From NCBI GenBank assembly GCA_965261955.1, contig CBDHEM010000063.1, forward strand, positions 1 through 64,000: 64,000 bases of DNA, written 5' to 3'. The position numbers and the translations under genes were made by a program. Origin of the DNA: JABAAI01 sp965261955. Lineage in GTDB: Bacteria; Spirochaetota; Leptospiria; Leptospirales; Leptonemataceae. Of the stretch, positions 11,288 to 26,200 are shown in pieces (the first letter of the stretch is position 1; every line of letters begins with the position of its first letter). The notes beneath the pieces were generated by a model. That model worked only from the letters and a program-made list of their open reading frames with translations. It did not search any database and was not told the origin of the DNA.

Positions 11288-14200
11288 TAACTGGGCACCA
11301 CACAGAAAATCGTGCTAAGGGGGGAAATTGTGATTACAAATTGTAGCGGCGGGGGGAGCAATGGTGTAATTGTGAGTCTATGGCATATAACAAGTTAAGG
11401 GGATCTGTGGATATGTTCCCTAGGAGATTTTAGATATATTAACATTCTGAGATCATATTTTGTTCATTTCAGACAACATTCAAGGTTAATTTTTCTTAAC
11501 TAAGCAATTTCCTTTTACTATTTCTGAGCTTCTTTCCGAGATATTTTTTTTGACTAAAAAGAGAGATTTTCAGTGAAATTCACCGAAAATGCTTCAAAAC
11601 AACAGGAAAGTATAGTTTAGCTGTATGTGGCTCACTTTGCGGAGAAAAACAGTTTTTGTTAGTGTTTGTCCCTTTTTACTGGTTTGAGCAAAAACAGTTG
11701 TTTAAACAAATCCAAAATTTCCTCTAGATCTGGCCCTATTCAAATTTTTAAGAAAAACAAACTTTCTGAGTATTTCTGTGATCCCTTCTGAGAGTGTCAC
11801 TTTTTGGACTAAAAAGAGAATTTTTCAGTGAATTGGCCCGAAAATGCTTCAAAACAAAAGAAAAGCATAGTTTGGCAGTATGTGGCTCATTTTGAGTAAA
11901 AGACTGTTTTTGTTAATATTTTTCACATTTTACTGCTTTGAACAAAAAGGGTTGTTTATACAACAAATCCAAATTTTCCTCTGGATTTGCCCCTTTTCAA
12001 ACTTCTTGAGAAAAACAAACATTCTAAGTATTTCTGTGCTCCTTTCTGAAATAGTCACTTTTTTGACAAAAAAAAAAGATGTTTTCAGTGAATTTTCCCC
12101 CAAAAGCATAGTTTAGCAGTATGTGGCTCATTTTGAGGAGAAAAACAGTTTTTGTTTATATTTGTCCTGTTTAACTGCTTTGAAAAAAAGAGGTAGTTTA
12201 CATCAAATCCTAATTTTTCTCTGGATTTGCTCTTTTTCAAATTTGTTGAGAAAAAAAAACATTCTGATTATTTCTGAGCTTCTTTCTGAGATAGTCTATT
12301 TTTTGACTAAAAAGAGAAGTTTTCAGTGAATTTCCCCAAAAATGCTGCAAAACAACAGAAAAGCATTGTTTAACTGTGTATGGCTCACTTTGAGAAGAAA
12401 AACATATTTGATCAAAAACAGTTGTTAAAACAAATCCAAACTTTCCTCAGGATTTACCCCATTTCTAATTGTTGAGAAAAACAAACTTTCGAAGTATTTC
12501 TGAGCTTCTTTCTGAGTAGTCATTTTTTGACTAAAAAGAAGTTTTCAGTGAATTTCCCCCAAAATGTTCCAAAACAACAGAAAAGCATAGTTTAACTGTA
12601 TGTGGCTAACTTTGAGGAGAAAACAGTTTTTGTTTATATTTGTCTCCTTTTACTGGTTTGATAAAAAAAGTTGTTTAAACAAATCCAAATTTTCCTCAGT
12701 AGTTGCCCTTTTTCAAACTTGAAAAAAAAAAAAAAAAAAATTTGAGTATTTCTGAGAATCTTTCTGAGATAGTCACTTTTTTGACTAAAAAGAGAAGTTT
12801 ACAGTGAATTAGCCCGAAAAAGCTACAAAACAACAGAAAAGCATAGTTTGGCGGTATGTGGCTCATTTTGAGGAGAAAAACAGTTTTTGTTTACATTTGA
12901 CCAGTTTTACTGCTTTTAACAAAATGGGTTGTTTAAATCAAATCCAAATTTTCCACTGGATATGAACCTTTTCACACTTGTTGAGAAAAAAAAACTTTCT
13001 GATTATTTCTGAACTTCTTTCTGCGATATTTTTTTTTTTAACTAAAAAGCAAAGTTTTAGTAAAATTCCCCGAAAATACATCAAAACAACAGGAAAGCAT
13101 AGTTTAGCTGCATGTCGCTCACTTTGAGGAGAAAAAAAGTTTATGTTAATATTTGTCCCTTTTACTGGTTTGATCAAAAACATTTGTTTAAACAAATCCA
13201 AATTTTCCTTTGGTTTACCACTATTCAAATTTTACGAAAAACAAACTTTCTGAGTATTTCTGTGATCCTTCCTGAGAGTGTCACTTTTTGGACTAAAAAG
13301 AGAAGTTTTCAGTGAATTTATCCAAAAGTGCTTCAAAACAACAGTAAAACATTTTTTAGTTGTATATGGCTCATTTTGAGGAGAAAATAAGTTTTTGTTT
13401 ATATTTGATCTGTTTTACTGCTTTGAACAAAAACGGTTGTTTACGACTAATCTAAACTTTCCTCTGGATTTACTCCATTTCAAACTTGTTGAGAAAAACA
13501 AACATTCAAAGTATTTCTGAGCTTCTTTCTGAGATAGGCCTTTTTTTGGTCTAAATAGAGAATTTTTAAGTGAATTTCCCCAAAAATGTTTCAAAACAAC
13601 AGAAGAGCATAGTTTAACTGTATGTGGCTAACTTAGATGGAAAAAAAGTTTTTGTTAGTATTTGTCTCCATTTACTGGTTTGATCAAAAAGAGTTGTCTA
13701 AACAAATCCAAATTTTCCTCGTGATTTGCACCTTTTCAAAATTGTTAAAAAAAAAAACTTTTGGAATATTTCTGTGCTATTCCTGAGAGTAATTTTTTGA
13801 CCAAAACAAGAAGTTTTCATTGAATTTCACCGAAAATGCTTCAAAACAACAGGAAAGCATAGTTTAGCTGTATGTGGCTCAATTTGAGGAGAAAACAGTT
13901 TTTGTTAATATTTGTCCCCTTTTACTGGTATGAACAAAAACAGTTGTTTAAAAAAATCCAAATTTTCCTCTAAAAATAATTCGGAGTATTTCCGTGCTAC
14001 TTCATGAGATAGTCACTTTTTGACTAAAAAGAGAATTTTTCAGCGAATTTCCCCAAAAATGCTACAAAACAACCAAGAAGCATAGTTCAGCTATATGTGG
14101 CGCATTTTGAGGTTCAGCTATATGTGGCGCATTTTGAGGAGAAAAACAGTTTTGGTTTATATTTGTCCAGTTTTTTAAAAAAAATCTTAATTTTCCACAG

Positions 14201-17200
14201 GATTTGCTCCTTTTCAAACTTGTTGAGAAAAACAAACTTTCCGATTATTTCTGGGCTTTGTTCTGAGATAGATTATTTTTTGACTAAAAAGAGAAGTTTT
14301 CAGTGAAATTCCCCGAAAATGCTTCAAAACAACAGGAAAGCATAGTTTAGCTGTACGTGGCTCAATTTGAAGAGAAAAACAGTTTATGTTAATATTTGTC
14401 CCCTTTTACTGGTTTGATCAAAAACAGTTGTTTAAACAAATCCAAATTTTCCTCTTGGTTTACCCCTATTAAAATTTTACGAAAAACAAACTTTCTGAGT
14501 ATTTCTGTGATCCTTCCTGAGAGTGTCACTTTTTGGACTAAAAAGAGAATTTTTCAGAGAATTTCCCCAAAATGCTTCAAAACAACAGAAATGAATAGTT
14601 TAACTGTATATGGCTAAATTTGAGAAGAAAAACATTTTTTGTTAATTTACTATTTGTCTACTTTTACTGGTTTAATCATAAAGAGTTGTTAAAACAAATC
14701 CAAATTTTCCTTAGGATTTGCCCCTTTTCAAACTTGTAAAAAAAAAATTTCGGAGTATTTCCATGCTACTTCAAGAATAGTAACTTTTTTGATTAAATAG
14801 TGAATTTTTCAGTGAATTTCCCCAAAAATGCTTCAAAACAACAGAAAAGCATAGTTTAGCTGAGTATGGCATATTTTGAGGAGATTTTTTTTTTTTTTTT
14901 TGTCCAGTTTTACTGCTTAAAAAAAAGGGTTGTTTAAAACAAATCCTAATTTTCCTCTGGATTTGCTTCGTTTCAAACTTGTTGAGACAAAACACTTTCT
15001 GAGTATTTCTGTGCTCCTATCTGAGATAGTCACTTTTGACAAAAGAGAAGCTTTCAGTGAATTTCCCTAAAAATGCTTCAAAACAAAAGAGGAGCATAGT
15101 TTAGTTGTATATGGCTCATTTTGAGGAGAAAATAAGTTTTTGTTTATATTTGTCCTATTTTACTGCTTTGAATAAAAACGGTTGTTTACAACAAATCCAA
15201 TCTTTCCACTGAATTTACCCCATTTCAAACTTGTTGAGAAAAACAAACATTCTAAGTATTTCTGAGCTTCTTTCCGCTCATTTTGAGGAGAAAATTTTTT
15301 TTTTTAATATTTGTCCCATTTTACTGGTTTGTTCAAAAATAGTTATTTAAACATATCCAAATTTTCCTCAGTATTTGCCCCATTTCAAACTTGTTAAGAA
15401 AAACAAACTTTCTGAGTATTTCCATGCAACTTTCTGAGATAGTCACTTTATTGCCAAAAAAGATAAGTTTTCATTGAATTTCACCGAAAAAGCTTCAAAA
15501 CAACAGGAAAGCATAGTTTAGCTCTATGTGGCTAATGTTTAGGTAAAAAACATATTTTTTGTTAATATTTGTCCCATTTTACTGCTTTGAACAAAAAAAG
15601 TTGTTTAAGAAAATCTCAATTTTCCTCTTGATTTTCCCCTATTTAAATTGTTAAGAAGAACAATTTTCGGAGTATTTCCGTGCTACTTCAAGAGATAGTC
15701 CCTTTTTTGACTAAAAAGTGAAGTTTTTAGTGATTTTTCCCCAAAAAGCTTCAAAACAACAGAGAAGCATAGTTTAGTTGTATATGACTCATTTTGAGGA
15801 GAAAATAAGTTATTGTTTATATTTGTCCTGTTTTGGTGCATTTAACCAAATGGTTTATTTAAAACAAATCCTATTTTTCCCCTGGAAATGATCCTTTTCA
15901 AACTTGTTGAGACAATTAAAACTTTCTGATTATTTCTGAGCCACTTTCTGAGATACCTTTTTTTTGGACTAAAAAGCAAAGTTTTCAGTAAAATTCCTCG
16001 AAAATGCTTCAAAACAACAGGAAAGCATAGTTTAGCTGTATGTGGCTCACTTTTAAGAGAAAAACAGTTTATGTTAATATTTGTCCCCTTTTACTGGTTT
16101 GATCAAAAACAGTTGTTTAAACAAATCTAAATTTTCCTCTTGGTTGGCCACTATTCAAATTTTTAAGAAAAACAAACTTTCTGAGTATTTCTGTGATCCT
16201 TTCTGAGAGTGTAATTTTTGGACTAAAAATAGAAGTTTTCAGTGAATATCACCAAAAGTGCTTCAAAACAACAGAAAAGCATAGTTTAACTCTATATGGC
16301 TCACTTTGAGAAGAAAAACATTTTTTGTTAATTTAATATTTGTCCACTTTTACTTGTTAAAACAAATCCTAATTTTCATCAGGATTTGCCCATTTCAAAC
16401 TTGTTAGGAAAAACAAACTTTCAGAGTATTTCTGTGTTATTACCTGAGATAGTCATTTTTAGACTAAAAAGATAATCTTTCAGTGAATTTCCCCCAAAAT
16501 GCTTCAAAACAATAGAAAAGCATAGTTTAACTGTATGTGGCTCCCTTTTAGGAGAATTTTTTTTTTTGTTAATATTTGTCCTCTTTTATTGGTTTGATCA
16601 AAAACAATTGTTTAAACAAATCCGAATTTTCCTCAGGATTTGCACATTTTTAAACTTGTTAAGAAAAACAAATTTTCGGAGTATTTCCGTGCTACTTCCT
16701 GCGATGGTCACTTTTTTTGACTAAAAAGATAATTTTTCTTTGAATTTCACCAAAAATGTTTCAAAACAACAGGAAAGCATAGTTTAGCTGTATTTGGCTC
16801 AATTTAAGGAGAAAACAGTTTTTGTTAATATTTGTCCCCTTTTACTGATTTGAACAAAAAAAGTTGTTAAAAAATCCAATTTTCCTCTTGATTTTACCCT
16901 ATTCAAAATTGTAGAGAAAAATAAATTTCTAAGTTTTTCCATGCTACTTCATGAGATAGCCACATTTTTGACAAAAAAGAGAAGTTTTCAGTGAATTTCC
17001 CCAAAAATGCTACAAAGCAAACGAGAAGCATAGTTCAGCTGTATGTGGCACATTTTTAGGAAAATTTTTTTTTGTTTATATTTGTCCAGTTTTACCGCTT
17101 TGAACAAAAAGGGTTGTTTAAAAAAATTCTAATTTTCCTCTAGATTTGCACCTTTTCAAACTTGTTGAGAAAAACAAACTTTCTGATTATTGCCGAGATT

Positions 17201-20200
17201 CTCTCTGAGATATATATTTTTTTGAATATTAAGAGAAGTTTTCAGTGAAATCCCCCGAAAATGCTTCAAAACAACAGGAAAGCATAATTTAGCTGTAGGT
17301 AGCTCACTTTGAGGAGAGAAACAGTTAGTGTTAATATTTGTCCCCTTTTACTGGTTTGATCAAAAACGGTTGTTTAAACAAATCCAAATTTTTCTCTTGG
17401 TTTGCCCCTATTCAAATTTTTAAGAAAAACAAACTTTCTGATATTTCTGTGATCCTATCTGAGAATGTCACTTTTTTGACTAAAAATAGAAGTTTTCAGT
17501 AAATGTCCCCAAAAATGCTTCAAAACAACAGAAAAGCATAGTTTAACTGTATATGGCTCACTTTGAGAAGAAATTTTTTTTTTTTTTGTTCATTTAATAT
17601 TTGTCCACTTTTTCTGGTTTGATCAAAAACAGTTGTTAAAATAAATTCAAATTTTCCTCAGGATTTGCCCAATTTTAAACTTGTTTGAAAAAACAAACTT
17701 TTGGAGTATTTCCATGTTACTTCCTGAGATAGTCACTTTTTAGACTAAAAAGATAATCTTTCAGTGAATTTCCCCCAAAATGCTTCATAACAATAGAAAA
17801 GCATAGTTTAACTGTATGTGGCTCCTTTTAGGAGAAATTTTTTTTTTGTTAATATTTGTCCTCTTTTATTGGTTTGATCAAAAACAATTGTTTAAGCAAA
17901 TCCTAATTTTCCTCAGGATTTGCACCTTTTTAAACTTGTTAAGAAAAACAAAATTTTCGGAGTATTTCCGTGCTACTTCCTGCGATGGTCACTTTTTTGA
18001 CTAAAAAGATAATTTTTAATTGAATTTCACAAAAAATGCTTCAAAACAACAGGAAAGCATAGTTTTGCTATATGTGGCTCAATGGAGAAAAGAGTTTTTG
18101 TTAATATTTGTCCCCTTTTTCTAGTTTGAACAAAAACAGTTGTTAAAAAAATCCAAATTTTCCTCTTGATTTTACCCTATTAAAAATTGTAAAGAAAAAC
18201 AAACTTTCGGAGAGTTTCCATGCTACTTCATGAGATAGTCACTTTTTTGACTAAAAAGAGAATTTTTCAGTGAATTTCTCCAAAAATGCTTCAAAACAAC
18301 CGAGAAGCATAGTTCAGCTGTATGTGGCACAATTTTAGGAGAAAAACAGTTTTTGTTTACATTTGTCCAGTTTTACTGCTTTGAACAAAAAGGGTTGTTC
18401 AAAACAGATCCTTATTATCTTCTGGATTTGCTCCTTTTCAAACTTGTTGAGAAAAACAAACTTTCTGATTATTTCTGAGGTTTTTCTGATATAGTTCTTT
18501 TTTGACTAAATATAGAAGATTTGAATGAAATTCCCCCAAAATGCTTCAAAAAACAGGAAAGCATAGTTTTGCTGTTTGTGGCTCACTTTGAGGAGAAAAA
18601 CAGTTATGTTAACATGTGTCCCCTTTAACTGGTTTGATCAAAAACAGTTTGTTAAAACAAATCCAAATTCTCCTCAGGATTTATCACCTTAAACTTGTTA
18701 AGAAAAACAAACTTTCTGACTATTTCTGTGCTCCTTTCTGAGATGGTCACTTTTTGGACTAAAAAGAGAAATTTTCAGTGAATTTCCTTCAAAATGCTTC
18801 TAAACAACAGAGAAGCATAATTTAGCTGAATGTGGCATATTTTGAGGAGAAAAACAGTTTTTGTTTATATTTCTCCAATTTTACTGCTTTGAAAAAAGGG
18901 TTGTTTAAAACAAATCCTAATTTTCCTCTGGATTTGCTCCTATTCAAACTAGTTGAGAAAAACAAACTTTCTGAGTAATTCTGTGTTCCTTTCTGAGATA
19001 GACAATTTTTGGACTAAAAAGTAGTTTTCAGTGAAATTCCCCGAAAATGCTTCAAAACAACAAGAGGGTATAGTTTAGCTATATGTAGCTTATTTTGAGG
19101 AGAAAAACCTTTTTTTATAATATTTGTAACCCTTTACTGGTTTGTTCAAAAATAGTTGTTTAAACAAATCCAAATTTTCCTCAGGATCTGCCCCATTTCA
19201 AACTTGTTATGATAAACAAACTCTCTGAGAATTTCCATGCAACTTTCTGAGGTAGTCACTTTTTTGCCTAAAAAGATAAGTTTTCATTGAATTTCTCTGA
19301 AAATGCTTCAAAAAAGTAAAGCATAGTTTAGCTGTATGTGGCTCATTTTGAGGAGAAAAACAGTTTTTGTTAATATTTGTCCCCTTTTACTGGTTTGAAC
19401 AAAAACAGTTGTTTAAGAAAATCTAAATTTTCCTCTTGATTTTTCCCTATTCGTATTGTTCAGAAAAACAAATTTCGGAGTATTTTCTTGCCACTTCAAG
19501 AGATAGTCACTTTTTGACTAAAAAGATAATTTTTCAGTGAATTTTCCCAAAAATGCTTCAAAACAACAGAAAAGCATACTTTAACTCTATGTGGCTAAAT
19601 TAGAGGAGAAAAACATTTTTGTTAATACTTGTCCCCTTTTACTGGTTTGATCAAAAAGAGTTGTTGAAACAAGTCCAAATATTCCTCAGTGTTTGCCCTT
19701 TTTCAAACTTGTTAAAAATAATAATAAATTCTGAGTATATCTGAGAATCCTTCTGAGATAGTTACTTTTTTGACTAAAAAGGGTGAATTTTCAGTGAATT
19801 CCCCCCAAAATGCTTCAAAACAACAGAAAAGCATAGTTTAACTGTATGTAACTCAATTTAGTGAGAAAAAAAGTTTTTAAATATTTGTGCTCTTTTAATG
19901 GATTGTTCAAAAATGGTTGTTTAAACAAATCCAAATTTTTCTCAGGATTTAACCCTTTTCAAAATTGTTAAGGAAAACAAACTTTCTGATATCAGTGAAC
20001 CTTATTGAGATAGCCACTTTTTCCACTAAAAAGAGAAGTTCTCTGTAAATTTCCCAAAAAATGCTTCAAAAACAAGTTTTTCTTGATATTTGTCCCCTTT
20101 TAATGGATTGATCAAAACAGGTTGTTTAAACAAATCCAAATTTTTCTCAGGATTTGCCCATTTTCAAACTTGTTAAGAAATACAAACTCTATGAGATTTT

Positions 20201-23200
20201 CAGTGGTCCTTTTGGAGATATCCATTTTTTTGACTAAAAAGAGAAGTTCTCTGTGAATTTCCCAAAAAAATCTAAAAAAATACAGAAAGAAAAAAAATTC
20301 TGAGTATTTCTGAGAATTATGACTAAAAAGGGAGAATTTTTTAGTGAGTTTTCCCAAAATGCTTCAAAACATCAGAAAAGCATAGTTTAACTGTATGTGG
20401 CTCACTTTGAGGAGAAAAATTTTTTTTTGTTAATATTTGTCTCCTTTTACTGGTTTGATAAAAAAAAATTGTTTAAACAAATCCAAATTTTCCTCAGGAT
20501 TTGCACCTTTTCAAACTTGTTAAGAAAAACAAACTTTCAGAGTATTTCCGTGCTACTTCCTGAGATAGTCTCTTTTTTGACTAAAAAGAGAAGTTTGCAG
20601 TTAATTTCACCAAAAATTCTACAAAACAACCGAGAAGCATAGTTCAGCTGTATGTGGCTTATTTTGAGGAGAAAAAAGTTTTTGTTTATATATGTTCAGT
20701 TTTACTGCTTTGATCAAAAATAGTTGTTTAAACAAATCCAAATTTTCCTCCTGGTTTGCCCCTATTCAAATTTTTAAGAAAAAATGTTTCTGAGTATTTC
20801 TGTGATCCTTTCTGAGAGTGTCACTTTTTGTACTCAAAAGCGAATTTTTCAGTGAATTTCCCCAAAAGTGCTTCAAAACAACCGAGAAGCATAATTTAGC
20901 TGTATATGGTTCATTTTGAGGAGAAAATAAGTTTTTGTTTATATTTGTCCTGTTTTATTGCTTTGAACAAAAACGGTTGTTTACAACAAATCCAATCTTT
21001 CCTCGGGATTTACTCCATTTCAAATTTGTTGAGAAAAACAAACTTTCTATGTATTTCTCAGCTTCTTTCTGAGATATTTTTTTTAACTAAAAAGAGAAGT
21101 TTTCAGTGTATTTTCTCCAAAAAGGCTTCAAAACAACAAGAAAGCAAAATTTAGCTGTATGTGGATAATTTTGTGGAGAAAAACAGTTTTTGTTAATAAT
21201 TTTCCCATTTTACTGGTTTGAACAAAAACAGTTGTTTACACAAAATCCAAATTTTCCTCTGGCATTTCTCCTTTTCAAACTCGTTGGCAAAAGTAATATT
21301 TCTGAGTTTTTCTGAGCTTCTTCCAGAGATATTCACTTTTTTGATTAAAAAGAGAAATTTTCAGTGAATTTCCAAAAAAATGCTACAAAACAACAGAAAA
21401 ACATAGTTTAGCTGTGTGTTGCTCATTTGAAGGAGAAAAACATTTTTTTAATATTTGTCCCCTTTTACTGGTTTGTTCAAAAAGAGTTGTTTAACTAATC
21501 CAAATTTTCTTCTTTGCCCCTTTTCAAATTTGTTAAGAAAAATAAACTGAGTATTTCTGTTCTCCTTTCTGAGATAGTCACTTTTTTGACTAAAAAGAGT
21601 AGTTTTCAATGACTTTGCCAAAAAATGCTTCAAAAGAACAGAAAAGCAAAGTTTGGCGGTATGTGGCTTATTTTGAGGAGAAAAAAGTTTTTGTTAATAT
21701 TTGTGCCGTTTTACTGCTTTGAACAAAAAGGGTTGTTTACAACAAATCCAAATTTGCCTCAGGATTTTCCAATTTTCAAACTTGTTAAAAAAATAATCTC
21801 TGAGTATTTCAATGCTTCTTTCTGTGATAACCACTTTTTGACTAAAAAGAGAAGTTTTCATTGAATTAACGCGAAAATGCTTCAAAACAACAGTAAAGCA
21901 TGATTTAGCTATATGTGTCTCATTTTGAGGAGAAATTTATATTTTTATATATTTTTCCAGTTGTACTGCTTTGAAAAAAAAGGTTTGTTTGCAACAAATC
22001 CAAATTTTCCTCTTGGTTTGCCCCTATTCAAATTTGTTAAGAAAAACAAACTTTCTGAGTTTTTCTGTGATCCTTTCTGAGATAGACACTTTTTTAACGA
22101 AAAAAAGTTTTTAGTAAATTATCCCGAAAATGCTTCAAAACTTCACAAAAGAATTGTTTGGCGGTATGCGGCTTATTTTGAGGAGAAAAACAGTTTTTGT
22201 TAATATTTGTAATGTTTTACTGCTTTAAAAAAAAGGGTAGTTTACACCAAATCCAAATTTTCTTCTGGATTTGCCCTTTTCAAACTTGTTGAGAAAAAAA
22301 AACTTTCTATTTATTTCTGATCTTTTTTCTGAGATAGTCACTTTTTTAACTAAAAAGAGAAGTTTTCAGTTAATTTTCCCAAAATGCTTCAAAACAATAG
22401 AAAAGCATAGTTTAATTTATGTAGCTCACTGTGAGAAGAAAACCATTTTTTGTTAATTTAATATTTGTCTATTTTAATGGTTTGATCAAAAAAATTTGTT
22501 AAAACAAAACTAAATTTTCCTTAAGATTTGTCCCTTTTCAAACTTGTTAAGAAAAACAAACTTTCTGAGTATTTCGGTGCTCCATTCTGAGATAGTCATT
22601 TGTTGACTAAAAAGAGAGGTTTTCAGTGAAATTCCCCAAAAATGCTTCAAAACAACAGAGAAGCATAGTTTAGCTGTATGTGGCATATTTTGAGGAGAAA
22701 ACATTTTTTGTTAATATTTGTGCCGTTTTACTGCTTTGAACAAAAAGTGTTGTTTACAAAAAATTCAACTTTTCTTCTGGATTTGCCCCTTTTCAAACTT
22801 GTTGGGAAAAACAAATTTTCTAAGTATTACTGAGCTTCTTTCTGATATAGTCAATTTTGGGGAAAAAATTGAAGCTTTCAGTGAATTTATCCAAAAATGC
22901 TTCAAAACAACAGGAAAGTACAGTTTAGCTGTATGTGATTCATTTTGAAGAGAAAAACAGTTTTTGTTGATATTTGACCCCTTTTACTAGTTTGATCAAA
23001 AACAGTGGTTTATACAATAAAAAAAAAACTATCTTAGTAATTCAATGCTCCTTTATTTGATAGGCACTTTTTTGAATAAAAAGGTAAGTATTCAGTGAAT
23101 TAACACGAAAAAGCTTCAAAACATCAATAAAGCTTAATTAAGCTCTATGTGGCTTATTTTGAGGAGAAAAACAGTTATTGTTTATATTCGTCCTGTTTTA

Positions 23201-26200
23201 CAGCTTTAAAAAAAGGGTGGTTTATAACTAATCCAAATTTTTTACTTGGTTTGCCCCTATTCTAATTTGTTAAGAAAAACTAACTTTCTGAGTATTTCTG
23301 TGATCTTCTCTGAGATGTCACTTTTTGACTAAAAAGAGAAGTTTTCAGTAAATTAGCCCGAAAATGCTTCAAAACAACAAGAAAGCATAATTTTTCTGTA
23401 TGTGGCATATTTTGAGGAGAAAAACAATTTTTGTTAATATTTGTCCCCTTTTACAGTTGTTTAAACAAATCCAAATTTTCCTGAGGATTTGCCCTTTTTC
23501 AAAGTTGTTAAAAAAAAAATTTCTGATTATTTCAGTGCTTCTTTCGGTGATAGATATTTTTTTTGTCTAAAAAGAGAATTTTTCAGTGAATTAACACGAA
23601 AATGATTCAAAACTATAGGGAAGCATAATTTATCTGTATGTGGCATATTTTGCGGAGAAAATCAGTTTTTGTTTATATTTCTCCCCTTTTACTGGTAATA
23701 TCAAAAACAGTTGTTTAAACAAGTCCAAATTTTCCTCAGGAATTGTACCTTTTCAAGCTTGTTTAAAAAAAATCTATGAGTATTTCAGTGCTACTCTCTG
23801 TGATAGCCATTTTTTTTACTAAAAAGAGAATTTTTCAGTGAATTAACAAGAAAAAGCTTAAAACAACAGGAAAGCATAGTCAAGCTATATGTAGCTAATT
23901 TTGAGGAGAAAAACAGTTTTTGTTTATATTTGTCCAGTTTTGCTGCTTGAACAAAAAGGTTTGTTACAACCAATCCAAATTCTCCTCTTAGTTTGCCACT
24001 GTTCAAATTTGTTTGGAAAAAAAAAAATTCTGAGTATTTCTGTGATCCTTTCTGAGAGAGTCACTTTTTTGAATAAAAAGAAAAGTTTTCAGTGAATTAT
24101 ACCGAAAATGCTTCAAAACAACAGAAAATAATTGTTTGGTGGTATGTGGCTCATTTTGTGGAGAAAAACAGTTTTTGTTAATATTTTTCCCGTTTTACTG
24201 CTTTGACCAAAAAGGGTTGTTTTCAACAAATCCAAATTTTTTCTGGAATTTTCCCCTTTCAAACTTGTTGAGAAAAAAGAATTTTCTAAATATTTCTGAG
24301 CTTCTTTCTGAGATAGTCACTTTTTTGACAAAAAAAGAGAAGTTGTCTGTGTATTTCCCCGAAAACGCTTCAAAATAACTGAAAAGCATAGCTTAGCTGT
24401 ATGTGGCAAATTTTTAGGACAAAAACAGTTTTTGTTAATATTTATCCACTTTTACTTGTTTGTTAAAAAACAGTATTTAAACAATCCAAATTTCCTCAGG
24501 ATTTACCCCTTTTCGAACGTGCTAAAAAAACAACTTTCTGAGTGTTTCAGTACACTTTCAGTAATAGCCACTTTTTGACTAAAAAGAGAGGTTTTCTGTG
24601 AATTAACTCGAAAATGCTTCAACACAACAATAAAGCATAATTTATCTATATGTGGCTCATTTTGAGGAAAAAAAGAATTCTTGTTTATATTTGTCCAGTT
24701 TTACTGCTTAGAAAAAAATTGGATTACAACAAATCCAAATTTTCCATTTGGTTTGCCCCTATTCAAATTTGTTAAGAAAAGCAAACTTTCTGGTTATTTC
24801 TGTGATACTTTCTGAGATAGTCGTTTTTTGACTAAATGCGAAGTTTTCTGTGAATTAGTCCGAAAATGTTTCAAAATAACAGAAAAGCAGAGTTTGGCGG
24901 TATGTGGCTCATTTTCAGGAGAAAACATTTTTCGTTAATAATTGTGCTGCTTTACTGCTTTGAACAAAAAAGGTTGTTTACAACAAATCCAAATTTTCGT
25001 CTGGATTTGCCCCTTTTCAAACTTGTTGAGAAAAACAAACTTTCTAAGTATTACTGAGCTTCTTTCTGAGATAGTTAATTTTTTGACCAAAAGAGTGAAG
25101 ATTTCAGAGAATTTCCCGAAAAAGCTTCAAAACAACAGGAAAGCACAGTTTAGCTGTATGTGGCTCATTTTGACGAGAAAAACAGTTTTGTTAATATTTG
25201 TCCCCTTTTACTGGTTTGATCAAAAACAGGGGTTTAAACAAATCCAAATTTTCCACCGGATTTGTGCCTTTTCAACCATGCTAAGAAAAACAAACTTTCT
25301 GAGTATTTCTGTGAATCTTTCTGAAAAGGTTACTTTTTTGACAAAAAAGAGAACTTTTCTGTGAATTAACTCGAAAATGCTTCAAAACAACAATAAAGCA
25401 TAATTTAACTATATGTGGCTAATTTTGAGGAGAAAAACAGTTTTTGTTTATATTAGTCCAGTTTTACTGCTTTGAAAAAAATGAGTTGTTTACAACAAAT
25501 CCAAATTTTCCTATTGCTTTGACCCTATTCATATTTGTTAAGAAAAAAACTTTCTGAGTGGTTCTGTGATTCTTTCTGAGATAGTCACTTTTTTAACTAA
25601 AAAGAGAAATTTTATGTGAATTAGCCTGAAAATGCTTCAAAACAAAAGAAAAACATAGTTTTGTAGTATATGTCTCGTTTTGAGGAGTCAACGGTTTTTG
25701 TTAATATTTTTCCCGTTTTAATGTTTTCAACAAAAGGGTTGTTTTCAACAAATCCCAATTTTCCTCTGGATTTGCACCTATTAAAACTTGTGAAAAACAA
25801 ACTCTCTAATTATTTCTGAGCTTCTTTCTGAGTTAGTTACTATTTTAAATCAACAGAGAAGTTTTAATTGAATTTGCCCCAAAATGCTTCAAAACAACAG
25901 AAAAACATAGTTTAACTGTATGTGTCTCACTTTTGGGAGAAATACAGTTTTGTTAATATTTTTGCCCTTTTAATGGTTTGATCAAAAACGGTTGTTTAAA
26001 CAAATCCAAAAATTTTAGGATTTGCCCCTTTTCAAACATGTTAAGAAAAACAAACTTTCTGAGTTTTTCCGTGCTCCTTTTTGAGATAGCCCCTTTTTTG
26101 ACAAAAAAAAGAGAAGTTCTCTGTGAATTTCCACAAAAATGCTTCAAAAATAGAGAAAAGCATAGTTTAGCTGTTTGTGACTCACTTTGAGGAGAAAAAG